The notes under the pieces were generated by a model. That model was not told where the DNA came from. It did not search any database and saw only the letters and a list, made by a program, of their open reading frames with translations. 64,000 bases of DNA from JAGVWJ01 sp964588555. Its GTDB lineage: Archaea > Micrarchaeota > Micrarchaeia > Anstonellales > Bilamarchaeaceae. The position numbers and the translations under genes were made by a program. The stretch lies in assembly GCA_964588555.1 (NCBI GenBank), contig CAZPPT010000004.1, positions 62,001-126,000 on the forward strand. The letters are read 5' to 3'. Below, piece by piece: positions 8,478 to 17,197 of the stretch; the first letter of the stretch is position 1, and the number at the start of each line of letters is the position of its first letter.

Positions 8478-9335
8478 ATGTTTGCCTTTAAGCGTCTTCC
8501 ATGGCCGCCAGTGTATGATAGAAAAAGCGACCGTCTCGTCGGGTTTTACCCGCACCACGTCAAGGATGTACGCGACCTTGAAAAATTTTCCCAAGCCGTT
8601 GCACGTATTCGCAGTGAAACAGCCGCGAGCCGTATTTCCATTCGGGGGGTGTTTGACGGATCACGTATCGGAGCTCTCGGAAGTGGCATGGAGCAGGAAG
8701 CGGTTATCCCACTTGACTCCGCCTTTTTTGGTTCTGACCTTCTTTACCTTGCATGGGTGCACGATTCGCGCAAAAATAAGGTCAATTACGCCCCGCCGGA
8801 TTACCAACCAAAGATTTTTGACTCATCTACTTACATGGCGTATCAAATTTGCCGGCACACTTCTATAAATATGTATGAAGCCGCAGAACTTGCACTTTTC
8901 TTTAGGCAGAAATTTGCCGATTACCCTACCGTAATGTCCGCTGACGCAATTGCCGCAATGCCTGAAGACCACCTCGTATTTACTGCCCGTGATGCGCATG
9001 GCCGGCTCGTCGGCGTGTTCATGGCAGACGCCCTTAGCGCCCGTGTTGGCGAACACGAACTTTGTTTTTTTGAGTTCAACCACGTCGTCATCAGTTCCGC
9101 CCGTTATGCAGCCCTTATTATACTCATGGCACGAGAGCTTATTGAGGCAACGAATCCCTACAAAAACGCAATCATCTTCGCCGAAACGCGGGAAGACAGC
9201 CCGCTTCTTAATGCCGCGTGCGATTATCTTGGGATGTCATATGCCGGCACGCTCAATGCAAGTTTCCGCCTTTGTGATGCAGTCTTCGGCTCATCTTTCC
9301 CTACCTATAAGAACGCGCGCGTCTTGGTTTTTTAG
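8478..9335 (+). CDS. GNAT-like acetyltransferase domain protein, 285 aa
   Basis: Starts 12 bases after the gyrB stop at the first ATG (a TTG immediately after the stop is possible). The C-terminal half has the strand-helix pattern of a GNAT fold: a substrate-side strand (HLVFTARDAHGRLVGVFMAD), a core helix rich in small residues, a strand (KNAIIFAET) and the loop-helix LLNAACDYLGMSYAGTL, which resembles the end of beta-lysine or other N-acetyltransferases. The N-terminal half is not recognised. No signal peptide. Probably co-transcribed with gyrB by spacing. The family call is moderate; the substrate is unknown. Confidence 0.6.
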   Translation: MFAFKRLPWPPVYDRKSDRLVGFYPHHVKDVRDLEKFSQAVARIRSETAASRISIRGVFDGSRIGALGSGMEQEAVIPLDSAFFGSDLLYLAWVHDSRKNKVNYAPPDYQPKIFDSSTYMAYQICRHTSINMYEAAELALFFRQKFADYPTVMSADAIAAMPEDHLVFTARDAHGRLVGVFMADALSARVGEHELCFFEFNHVVISSARYAALIILMARELIEATNPYKNAIIFAETREDSPLLNAACDYLGMSYAGTLNASFRLCDAVFGSSFPTYKNARVLVF

Positions 9336-9371
9336 GGCGAGCTTTTTAAGCATGCGTTGGGTTGAATTAGT

Positions 9372-10166
9372 ATGAAACTCGCACTTGTACAGATGGAAAT
9401 TACCCAGCAGAATCCTCATGAGAATTTCAGGAAGATCGCCTCATTTACAAAGCGCGCAAAGAAACAAAACGCAGACGTAATCATTTTTCCGGAATGCTGC
9501 GTTACCGGAAGCGTGCGCGGCAGGCCCGACCTCATCGATCGGTCATACTCATACCGGGATTTTTTCCAAAACCTCGCGCGTGAAAATAAAATCGATATCG
9601 TTACGGGCTCGTTTGTCGAGCAGGTCGGAAAGAGGAAATTCAATACGTGCTACTATGTCGACCGGACGGGCAGGGTCCTTGGGAGGTACCGGAAAATAAA
9701 CCTATGGCTCTCCGAACGCCCCCACCTAAATGCGGGAACAAAGACGGTCGTATTCAAGACGCGCTTTGGCAAGGCAGGCATCGCCATCTGCTGGGACCTT
9801 ATCAACCCTGGGATCTTCAGGGACATGGCGCGCAAGGGTGCCGATATCGTCTTTTGCCCAAGTTTTTGGAGCTCGTGCGGCATCAGTAATTTCCGCATCG
9901 AAAAGGACAACATCAATATCCTATGCGCTGCGCGTTCCGTTGAAAACGCACTTGCCTTAGTGTATGTGAATGCAGCAGGGAACATAGCACATGACGATGA
10001 GCTTATCGGGCACTCGCAGGTCACGGTCCCTATCAGGCATGCGGTCAGCAGGCTTGCGCATAATAAGGAGGCGCTCCTATTTGCAACGCTTGACCTCTCC
10101 ATACTTCGCCGCGCAAACGGCGTATATAAATTGCGAAACGATATCCAAAGCAGGTCCATATTTTAA
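9372..10166 (+). CDS. Carbon-nitrogen hydrolase (nitrilase superfamily)
   Basis: A 264-residue hydrolase acting on non-peptide C-N bonds. The catalytic triad is visible: Glu41 in FPECC, Lys108 in RYRKINLW and Cys140 in ICWDL. The length fits a single-domain amidase. The substrate cannot be read from sequence; omega-amidase, N-carbamoyl-polyamine amidase or other branches are possible. It lies 36 bp after the GNAT-like gene on the same strand, with a weak TATA-like run between them. Confidence 0.88.
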   Translation: MKLALVQMEITQQNPHENFRKIASFTKRAKKQNADVIIFPECCVTGSVRGRPDLIDRSYSYRDFFQNLARENKIDIVTGSFVEQVGKRKFNTCYYVDRTGRVLGRYRKINLWLSERPHLNAGTKTVVFKTRFGKAGIAICWDLINPGIFRDMARKGADIVFCPSFWSSCGISNFRIEKDNINILCAARSVENALALVYVNAAGNIAHDDELIGHSQVTVPIRHAVSRLAHNKEALLFATLDLSILRRANGVYKLRNDIQSRSIF

Positions 10167-10220
10167 CTCCTAAAAACCATATTTAGAAACATTTATATTT
10201 TTCACATGCGATAACCTCCC

Positions 10221-10793
10221 ATGCGAAAACTGCAATCCCTCCTGCGGGTTCCCTATAAAGGAAAGCCTGTTTCCAATCAAAACATTTTCTTTGCCCAGTT
10301 CCTTGTCCATACCGCGTATGACGAGACCACGTTTGCAAGGGAAACTGCAAATGCCGTTCTTATCCAGGCCGAGCAAAAGGGTATTGACCTTAGGTATGTG
10401 CCAAACGGCGAGGCGTTCGTTACCCGCATTGATTGTTGCGAGCGCGTCATGGAATTTGGGGGTGATGTGGCGGGATATCTGGAGCTGCCCGACGAAGATG
10501 CACGCACGTTTCACGTATCCTTTAGGAATGCAAACAAAATGGACGACAAGGCCGTTACAGGCCCCACCCATTTTTCACCAACCTACGTGCTTACTTTTTC
10601 AGTCGTTGCACAAAATCCGGGAGAGCTGGGGGATGCCGGTTTTCTAACCCAATTTGCAAATCACCTGTGGTCTGGCATTGTTGAGCCCGATATGGGGCGC
10701 GGCAGGCCGGGAGACCCACACATAAAAATCGCAATCATCCACGGGAACGAACTGCGCTACTCGGTTGTTTTAGGCCAGGGGGCAGAATTTTAA
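10221..10793 (+). CDS. Hypothetical protein, 190 aa
   Basis: Not recognised. It is a soluble alpha/beta protein without signal peptide. A conserved-looking stretch (GPTHFSPTYVLTFSVVAQNPGE) and a Gly-rich segment (EPDMGRGRPGDPHIKIAI) stand out. A TATA-like CATTTATATTTTT lies 20-30 nt before the ATG, so it probably starts its own transcript. It may read into the pilin-like cluster that begins 22 bp after its stop. Confidence 0.7.
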   Translation: MRKLQSLLRVPYKGKPVSNQNIFFAQFLVHTAYDETTFARETANAVLIQAEQKGIDLRYVPNGEAFVTRIDCCERVMEFGGDVAGYLELPDEDARTFHVSFRNANKMDDKAVTGPTHFSPTYVLTFSVVAQNPGELGDAGFLTQFANHLWSGIVEPDMGRGRPGDPHIKIAIIHGNELRYSVVLGQGAEF

Positions 10794-10815
10794 ATTCTAT
10801 TTGCGATCCATTCAC

Positions 10816-12840
10816 ATGCGCGCCCAGACCAGTTTTGAAGTGCTTATTATTCTTGCCGCATTATTTGTCCTTATCTTTGCGGTCATCATTGCATCGCAAG
10901 AGCAGCTTGGTGGCATCACCGCCTCCCATAGCATCAATCAGGGGCGCTCCACAACCGATTCGCTTGGGACTGCGATACATGAGGTCTACTCTCAGGGGGA
11001 AGGCGCACGAAAACGCGTATTTCTTGCAATCCCAAGCGGCTATGACGCATCGCGCTCATCAGTAGGCAACAAGTCAGTATCCCTCCATGTGCTTGGCTCC
11101 GACATGGTGCGTACCTTTGATTTTGACGTTGTCGGCCAGCTGCCACAAACAAGCGGGTCACATTGGGTATGGGTCATCAGCGAATCAGACCAGGTGCGCA
11201 TTGCCACTTCGCTTATTACCTTAAGCAAGCAGGCACTCTCAGTTGTCATGCTTCAGAATCTCACTGCAAACGACAGCTTTTCCATCCAGAATGTCCACAC
11301 GGGGCAGGTAAACGTGACCATCACGCCGTCGTGGAACAACAGTGCAACAAGCATGTCCCTTTCGCAGGGCAGCGCCGTCCTTTCAGTCGGTGGGGCTACC
11401 AGCATAACTGCTGATTTTGCCGCAAACCAGAATGCGTCCGGCTTTTACACAGGCTCCATCATCATCACCGCCACGGACGGTTCAACAATTGAGAACCTGA
11501 CCCTCCCCGTAACGGTGCAGGTCGTTGTGATAACATCCACAAGCGCACCGCCGCTTTATATCATCCCGGCAGTCTGGAACGAAACCATCGCAGCAGGCGA
11601 CAATACGTCCGCCGTTTTTGACGTGTGCACCAATCCGCAGACGTCTGTTACCGGCGTTACGTTCTTGGCAACAAGCGGCGATGCAGGGGATTGGGTCGGC
11701 AGCCTCACTGCGCTTGGCGCGATCCCGCCTGATACCTGTGCACTTAAGACGTTTACCCTTTTTGTGCCGAACACAACGCTTGGCGGAAATTATACGGGAA
11801 TCATCACCGGTACTGCGGTCAATATCCCAAGCGCTTCAGATAGTGTTGGGCTTACTATTCAGGTGATCGGGTCAGTAAATGATTCGGCAGGCCCGGTTGC
11901 GGGCAACATCTCAAAGATACCAAAGCGCGTTTTTCTTGAGGAGCCGATTTGGATTACTGCCACATGCAGCGACCTTGGACGTGGCGATAACAACATACAA
12001 AATGCCATCCTTCAGGTCAACAACGCGAGTACCTACAACATGAATCCCATTGACGGTGCATTCGACCAGCCCCTTGAAAACGTCAGCTATCAGATAAGTA
12101 CGGTTATTCCCTTTGGTAAGCACAATGTTACGATGTGGTGCATCGACAACCAGAACAATACGGGGCCAGCCGCAAATTATTCATTTGTCGTCATGAAGGA
12201 GACGCTTTTTGTAACGCGGCTTAGTAACCTTGGGACTTCCGAGGCAAACTGGCACAACTGGTGGCCCAATTATATTTCGTTTGAGGGCTTTAAGGGTACA
12301 AAAACCAATGTCCAGCGTTCAGATTTTCTAAATAATGCGGTAAATAACCCAAATTATAATGAAAGCTACTATGGTATCGTGCTTATTGCCGACGATGGGA
12401 TTACGAGCGGTTCCCAGGGGTCTGCACTTATAACTCGATTAAATACGTATATGGCAAACGGCGGCGTTGTCGTCTTCCTCGATGAGGCGCTTGACGACCC
12501 GCTTGACGATTTCGGGTTTGCCAACGGCGGAAACGACGACAGCCTCACCACCATTGCAACCACGAACAACACGCACTACCTTACCACCGGTTATTCTGCG
12601 CCATCCAGCATTATCATTTATAGTGGCAGCGCGCATGATGTCAATTATGCGACAAGCTACTCCGGCTCGACCCTTATGACCACCACGCTTGCCCAGACTA
12701 CGCGGGCGGTTCTTGGCGTAGGATCAAGCCATGTCATATGGGGCCCCTCTGAACCGGGGTCATTTAATGGCAACGGGCACAATGTCTCGATACGGGTCAT
12801 TGATTACGCACTCCTTACAAGTACGATGGGTGAAAGCTGA
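10816..12840 (+). CDS. Class III signal peptide surface protein with C-terminal GATase-like domain (paralogue 1)
   Basis: A 674-residue exported protein. The opening MRAQTSFEVLIILAALFVL is a class III (preflagellin/pilin-type) signal: a short basic head, Q-x-S-x-E at the cleavage site, then a hydrophobic helix. A TTG 15 bases upstream is a less likely start. The middle consists of beta-rich Ig/NEW3-like modules packed with N-x-S/T sequons, so heavy N-glycosylation on the cell surface is likely. The last 200 residues (GIVLIADDGITSGSQGSAL, YMANGGVVVFLDEAL) resemble a ThuA/glutamine-amidotransferase-like fold. Its closest relative is the next gene, which its TGA overlaps by one base. Confidence 0.8.
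   Translation: MRAQTSFEVLIILAALFVLIFAVIIASQEQLGGITASHSINQGRSTTDSLGTAIHEVYSQGEGARKRVFLAIPSGYDASRSSVGNKSVSLHVLGSDMVRTFDFDVVGQLPQTSGSHWVWVISESDQVRIATSLITLSKQALSVVMLQNLTANDSFSIQNVHTGQVNVTITPSWNNSATSMSLSQGSAVLSVGGATSITADFAANQNASGFYTGSIIITATDGSTIENLTLPVTVQVVVITSTSAPPLYIIPAVWNETIAAGDNTSAVFDVCTNPQTSVTGVTFLATSGDAGDWVGSLTALGAIPPDTCALKTFTLFVPNTTLGGNYTGIITGTAVNIPSASDSVGLTIQVIGSVNDSAGPVAGNISKIPKRVFLEEPIWITATCSDLGRGDNNIQNAILQVNNASTYNMNPIDGAFDQPLENVSYQISTVIPFGKHNVTMWCIDNQNNTGPAANYSFVVMKETLFVTRLSNLGTSEANWHNWWPNYISFEGFKGTKTNVQRSDFLNNAVNNPNYNESYYGIVLIADDGITSGSQGSALITRLNTYMANGGVVVFLDEALDDPLDDFGFANGGNDDSLTTIATTNNTHYLTTGYSAPSSIIIYSGSAHDVNYATSYSGSTLMTTTLAQTTRAVLGVGSSHVIWGPSEPGSFNGNGHNVSIRVIDYALLTSTMGES
11290..11335 (+). 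repeat. 46-bp direct repeat, copy A
   Basis: These 46 bases are identical to 13314-13359 in the paralogous downstream gene and encode the module NVHTGQVNVTITPSW. A second near-identical pair, around 11087-11145 and 13112-13170, encodes VLGSDMVRTFDFD. The perfect nucleotide match points to recent duplication or gene conversion. Confidence 0.9.
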
Positions 12841-14834
12841 TGAAAGCGCAAATAAGCACTGAATTTCTTTTGATACTCGGGGTTCTTTTTATCCTCCTTA
12901 CCGTATTCATTATTACGTCCCAGGAGGAGCTCACTGACGTTACCACGTCACATATTGAACAGAAGGGGCAGACAAGTGCCGATGCACTGAGTGCTGCGGC
13001 AAAGGAAGTTTATTCCCAGGGCTTTGGCTCGCGAAAGCGCGTATATGTCGATATCCCTTCAGCATATGATCCGACACGTTCAGGTACTCTTAACCGTACG
13101 CTTATCCTCCATGTACTTGGCTCCGACATGGTGCGCACCTTTGATTTTGACATTGTCGGCCAGCTGCCCAATTCGCCCGGCCCGCAATGGGTCTGGGTGA
13201 CAAACGAAGGGTCACACGTCCGTATAGGCCTTTCGCTCCTTTCCCTTGACCGGCAGTCCGTGTATGTAATTATGGGCCAGAATACGACTGCAAACGACAC
13301 GCTCTTTATACAAAATGTCCACACGGGGCAGGTAAACGTGACCATCACGCCGTCGTGGACAAGTGCACATGTGAACATTTCACTTTCAAGCACGCAGGTA
13401 AGCCTTTCTTCAAACCAGACGTTTCCGCTTCTTATTAATTTTCCCTCCCTTGCAAGCGCAATTGGGACGTATAGTGGCAGCCTGGCCCTCACCGCCTCAA
13501 GCGGAAACGCCACTGAGGTAATCTACGTGCCTGTTATTGTTGAAGTGACTGCCACACTAAGCACCGTGCCACCCCTTTGGATCATCCCGAACGTGTGGAA
13601 CAGCTCACTTCTTCCTTCCCAAAACGTATCCAAATCATTCATTGTCTGTACAAACTCGGCAACATCGGTCACAGACGTTTCCTTTAACGCGTCAGGCACC
13701 GCCGGTGCATGGGTCACTGGCCTTGAGGCACTTCCTGCGATGGGGCCTGACACCTGCCTTACGAAAATATTTAACATGTCAATCGCAAATGCGACAAATG
13801 CAGGAAACTACACCGGCTTTATCACCGCGCAGGGCGGAGGCGTGCCAAGCGCGACCGATTCGGTCGCACTTTTCATAGAGGTCGGCTCAAACCCAAGCGA
13901 CATTGTCGGTCCGCTTGCAACGAATTTTGGCAGGTCCCCCTCACGCGTGTTTTTCGGTTCTGCGCTTACGGTTAGTGCGGTATGTGACGATACTAATCGG
14001 GGGAACAATACGATAAGCCGTGGTGAGATAAGGGTCGGTAATACCGGTTCCTGGTCAACCCTTACGGCAGTTGACGGCTCCTATGATTCCATTATGGAGA
14101 ATGTAAGCCACACATTTACCCCTACACAGCCCGGCTTTCAGAACGTGACATTCCGGTGCACTGATTCGCTTAATAATGTCGGTCCGGAGGCAAACTATAC
14201 ATTTACGGTCATGAAAGAAATCGTTCTTATTACTAAGGACCAAGGATCTGCGCAGGGTGAACAAAACTGGGACGAATGGCTTACGATCCACAGTTCCGCG
14301 CTTGGCTACTCGTGGAGCTTTGACCGGGTTCACCGTAAGGACATTACGGACGGTGTTGTTGACATAAATGGGTATGCGGTTGCCCTCCTTGCGGAGGCCG
14401 TAACATCAGGAAGCACTGGCAATTCGCTTGTCACGCTCCTTAATACCTATCGAACTAATGGAGGGTATGTGGTCATTGTCGACAAGGCGGTACGCGACAC
14501 AAGTGCTGATTTTGGTATCGGCTCAAACCCGCAGCAGGTCACCCAAAATGTTGTCACCATTTCGGGTAATTCCCACTATATTACAAGCTCTTTTTCCAAC
14601 AATGCGTCACCACGCATCTATCATTCTTCAAGCGCCATTTATTATTTTGATACGGGGACAAGTTCGCTTGTCCGGCCGTCGGTTTCTTCACCAATAGACC
14701 ATGCCGTGCTTATCGATACAAACCGGATCATCGCATGGGGGGTGACGCGTCCGTACCGCCTTAATATCAACGGCACAACAATCAGTGCAGGGGTTTTTGA
14801 CTATGCGATCAATACAAGCACGATCGGGTCGTGA
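12840..14834 (+). CDS. Class III signal peptide surface protein (paralogue 2)
   Basis: A 664-residue paralogue of the preceding gene with the same architecture: class III signal (MKAQISTEFLLILGVLFIL), beta-rich sequon-dense middle, and C-terminal GATase-like domain (YAVALLAEAVTSGSTGNSL, TYRTNGGYVVIVDKA). The ATG overlaps the upstream stop in TGATG, showing translational coupling. Similarity is strongest at the N-terminal and central modules, where blocks of DNA are identical; the C-termini have diverged more. The role is inferred as pilus- or surface-associated. Confidence 0.8.
   Translation: MKAQISTEFLLILGVLFILLTVFIITSQEELTDVTTSHIEQKGQTSADALSAAAKEVYSQGFGSRKRVYVDIPSAYDPTRSGTLNRTLILHVLGSDMVRTFDFDIVGQLPNSPGPQWVWVTNEGSHVRIGLSLLSLDRQSVYVIMGQNTTANDTLFIQNVHTGQVNVTITPSWTSAHVNISLSSTQVSLSSNQTFPLLINFPSLASAIGTYSGSLALTASSGNATEVIYVPVIVEVTATLSTVPPLWIIPNVWNSSLLPSQNVSKSFIVCTNSATSVTDVSFNASGTAGAWVTGLEALPAMGPDTCLTKIFNMSIANATNAGNYTGFITAQGGGVPSATDSVALFIEVGSNPSDIVGPLATNFGRSPSRVFFGSALTVSAVCDDTNRGNNTISRGEIRVGNTGSWSTLTAVDGSYDSIMENVSHTFTPTQPGFQNVTFRCTDSLNNVGPEANYTFTVMKEIVLITKDQGSAQGEQNWDEWLTIHSSALGYSWSFDRVHRKDITDGVVDINGYAVALLAEAVTSGSTGNSLVTLLNTYRTNGGYVVIVDKAVRDTSADFGIGSNPQQVTQNVVTISGNSHYITSSFSNNASPRIYHSSSAIYYFDTGTSSLVRPSVSSPIDHAVLIDTNRIIAWGVTRPYRLNINGTTISAGVFDYAINTSTIGS
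13314..13359 (+). repeat. 46-bp direct repeat, copy B
   Basis: Identical to 11290-11335 in the upstream paralogue. See that entry. Confidence 0.9.
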
Positions 14835-14838
14835 TTCA

Positions 14839-15216
14839 ATGCGCGCACAAATATCCGAGGAATTCATGATCGCGCTTTCGGCAGCGCTTTCGCTCCTTAT
14901 GCTTGGCGTATTTATTTACCAAGGGCAGCTTGTCAATTTTTACAGCGTGAGGGATTCAGTAAGCGCAAGCGAAGTTTCGTATCAGGTCGCTTCGGCACTT
15001 AACCATGTCTATCTTGCAGGGGACGGCACGACATACTCCATGGCGCTTGTTGCGCGCGGCATGAATATCACCGTGCGCGGGCAGGTCGTCACTGTCGAGT
15101 CATTGAATGGCAGTGCATTTGCACAGGACCGTGTCCTTGCAAACGACACGCTTACGTTTAACAATACTGGCATAGTAACAATTGTAAACAATGGTGGGGC
15201 ACTTGCAGTCAGATAA
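14839..15216 (+). CDS. Class III signal peptide pilin-like protein, 125 aa
   Basis: The start MRAQISEEFMIALSAALSLLM is a clear class III signal: R-A-Q, then a Ser and a Glu, then a long hydrophobic helix. The rest is a small beta-rich domain with sequons. An in-frame ATG 54 bases upstream lies inside the previous gene and would bury the signal, so it is rejected. Only 4 bases separate it from the upstream stop. Size and layout suggest a minor pilin or pilin-like subunit processed by a PibD/FlaK-type peptidase, which is not in this window. Confidence 0.8.
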   Translation: MRAQISEEFMIALSAALSLLMLGVFIYQGQLVNFYSVRDSVSASEVSYQVASALNHVYLAGDGTTYSMALVARGMNITVRGQVVTVESLNGSAFAQDRVLANDTLTFNNTGIVTIVNNGGALAVR

Positions 15217-15763
15217 ACACATCTTTGGCCGGTCAAACTTGTTACCTTTTTCCCGACGGTCGCTCCGGGGCCAAATATGGAGCACTGATTTTATCATCAT
15301 GTCGATTTTGTTTATTGCAATTGTCTTTACGTTTCTTTATTTCTGGAGCTTCATGAATGTGCGCTGGCAGAATGTGGCTTCCTACAACCGGCAGTATATG
15401 CTTGGCCTTTCAATAACTGATGCACTTACCTCAACGCCTGGAAACCCCCCGAACTGGGAGCATTTGGGCGTTATTAATGAAAGTACGCTTGTGCATTTTG
15501 GGCTTGCCCAAGGCCGCAGCCATATTGCGTATGACAAGATCGAGCGGCTGTACAACCTTTCGCATTCAAACTATTCGCTTTTTAGGGAACGGCTTGGCGT
15601 TTATCAGTACGAGCTATACCTTAACGTAAGCAACCTTGACCGTACCAAGACGTGGTATGAGCTTGGCAACCGTTCAAGCCAGGTAAACGAGACAGTCGTG
15701 TTTGACCGCCTCGTCGTGTTCAACGATACGCCGGCCATCTTGAGGTTGGAACTATGGCACTAA
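15191..15763 (+). CDS. Pilin-operon membrane protein, 190 aa
   Basis: A protein anchored by one N-terminal helix (IIMSILFIAIVFTFLYFWSF), preceded by a basic stretch with RGQIWSTDF that recalls a degenerate class III signal. The remainder is an extracytoplasmic domain with sequons. The first ATG overlaps the previous gene by 26 bases; a TTG at 15239 is an alternative start closer to the hydrophobic segment. Part of a compact six-gene cluster. No specific family recognised. Confidence 0.7.
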   Translation: MVGHLQSDKHIFGRSNLLPFSRRSLRGQIWSTDFIIMSILFIAIVFTFLYFWSFMNVRWQNVASYNRQYMLGLSITDALTSTPGNPPNWEHLGVINESTLVHFGLAQGRSHIAYDKIERLYNLSHSNYSLFRERLGVYQYELYLNVSNLDRTKTWYELGNRSSQVNETVVFDRLVVFNDTPAILRLELWH

Positions 15764-16158
15764 AAGGCTTTTATCTGACCCTTGACGGGCTTTTTGCCCT
15801 TACTATCCTAGTAGTGGTACTTATCCTTATATCAAACCAGCTTTTTCAGCCAGTAACGCCGCGTGGCATGTACCTAAAACAGGTTTCATACGACCTCCTT
15901 GAAGTCATGGACAAGACCGACCGTGCTGAGCACGCGCTTTTCCTTGGGAACACTACTGCAGTCCGGGAGCTTTTGGAATCATTCCCCATACAGGTATGTG
16001 CCCAGGTGCATTTTGAGAACACTGTTTCAGGTTCCATCATTACGATCACGCGTCCGACGTGCGGGGGCTTTGGGACACAGCTTCAGGCAACATATCGTCC
16101 CATGTCCATCCGCGGGATCCGTTATATGGTAAAAGTCGAAAGCTGGTACAACTCGTGA
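15754..16158 (+). CDS. Pilin-operon membrane protein, 134 aa
   Basis: Starts 10 bases before the upstream stop. The N-terminus (KGFYLTLDGLFALTILVVVLILISNQLF) is a single membrane helix preceded by a short pilin-like head. The rest is a small extracytoplasmic domain containing two Cys (about residues 82 and 101) that could form a disulfide. Likely a minor pilin-like component by context only. Confidence 0.7.
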   Translation: MALKGFYLTLDGLFALTILVVVLILISNQLFQPVTPRGMYLKQVSYDLLEVMDKTDRAEHALFLGNTTAVRELLESFPIQVCAQVHFENTVSGSIITITRPTCGGFGTQLQATYRPMSIRGIRYMVKVESWYNS

Positions 16159-16163
16159 GTACT

Positions 16164-17012
16164 ATGAAAAAAATGCGCGCATTTGTATTGACACTTATCA
16201 CGGTGAGCCTCATGTCACTTTTGGTGCTCACGTGGATCTCCTTCCAAGAAAGCGCAGTACGTTTTGAGGGAAATAGCCTTCGGCCACAGTCACTTGCGTT
16301 TTCCCGCATTGTATTTGAGGCCGTATTTGATGAGCTTCATCGTATTGCCGGTCCCGATTTTTCAACAAGCCCCACCAACACTACCGTCATGGTTTTCTTT
16401 AACGATACCCTCCCAAAACCAAATATCACTGCTGAACTAGACCTCCTTGATAATTTTATCGAGGCAAACTATTCGCGGCGTATTCATGCCAATTTGTCGC
16501 TTGACCTTACCAACCTTACAGATAACAGTGTTGATTTTATCCTGTCTGGCCACTACGTGCACCGGACAAATTCGTCTACCGGGGCATCGACAGTTGAATT
16601 TTATTCGCTTAATGGGGCACAATCAGGCGTGACGCGATATGACATTAATGTCACTACACTTTTGGTACGCCAGTCAGTTACGTCATTTTCCTGGGATCCG
16701 ACTGGCGACATCAACGTATCGCTTACGTATTCCGACAGCAACGGTTCGGTTACGCTTACTGGCCTTTTGCGTAATGGGACTACGAATACGTTTTCCATCC
16801 TCTATGCAAATAACCAGACAACAAATGTTACAATTGGCGCACTAGGCACAAAACGAGGGGCGCTTCTTATCGGCGATACCGCAGGAACCGCATATTCGCT
16901 TGCAGTTCACCTGCCGTTCAACATGTCGCAGCACCTTACGTATGGGTACGAAGCCTCGCTTAATTATACGCAAGGGGTCATTTCGAAGTACGGAAGGGTG
17001 GAACGCGATTAA
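16164..17012 (+). CDS. Membrane-anchored surface protein, last gene of pilin-like operon, 282 aa
   Basis: The start MKKMRAFVLTLITVSLMSLLVLTWISF gives a basic head and a single hydrophobic helix. A GTG 9 bases upstream is possible; the far-upstream ATG inside the previous gene is rejected. The ectodomain is beta-rich and holds many N-x-S/T sites. It is not a recognised family. It closes the run of six genes that overlap or nearly touch, so all are probably made from one transcript. Confidence 0.75.
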   Translation: MKKMRAFVLTLITVSLMSLLVLTWISFQESAVRFEGNSLRPQSLAFSRIVFEAVFDELHRIAGPDFSTSPTNTTVMVFFNDTLPKPNITAELDLLDNFIEANYSRRIHANLSLDLTNLTDNSVDFILSGHYVHRTNSSTGASTVEFYSLNGAQSGVTRYDINVTTLLVRQSVTSFSWDPTGDINVSLTYSDSNGSVTLTGLLRNGTTNTFSILYANNQTTNVTIGALGTKRGALLIGDTAGTAYSLAVHLPFNMSQHLTYGYEASLNYTQGVISKYGRVERD

Positions 17013-17156
17013 TGCCGGTTAGCATCCTGGGTCAAGGGGAGCACTAAATCAGGAAGACTTTGGCGTTTGTCTCAGTGTTTAAACTTGCGTAGGTTACCTC
17101 AGATTTTCTTATGAAATTACTGCGGAAATTGGTAGCGGCGCAAGGTTTAAATATTT

Positions 17157-17187
17157 ATCCTATTATAGGATTATCCTATAATAGGAT
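17157..17187. promoter_or_regulatory. 31-bp palindrome, likely operator of the ATPase gene
   Basis: Two 15-bp palindromes sit side by side with a single T between them: ATCCTATTATAGGAT and ATCCTATAATAGGAT. The whole 31-bp block is its own reverse complement except for the central base. A TATA-like TTTAAATAT lies at 17146-17154, so transcription should begin within the palindrome and about 10-25 bases before the ATG at 17198. That placement suits a repressor site. Confidence 0.75.
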
Positions 17188-17197
17188 AATTGATGAT

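Noticed and set aside
17111..17197. Upstream ATG for the AAA ATPase
   Set aside because: Would place the TATA-like box and the 31-bp palindrome inside the coding region.
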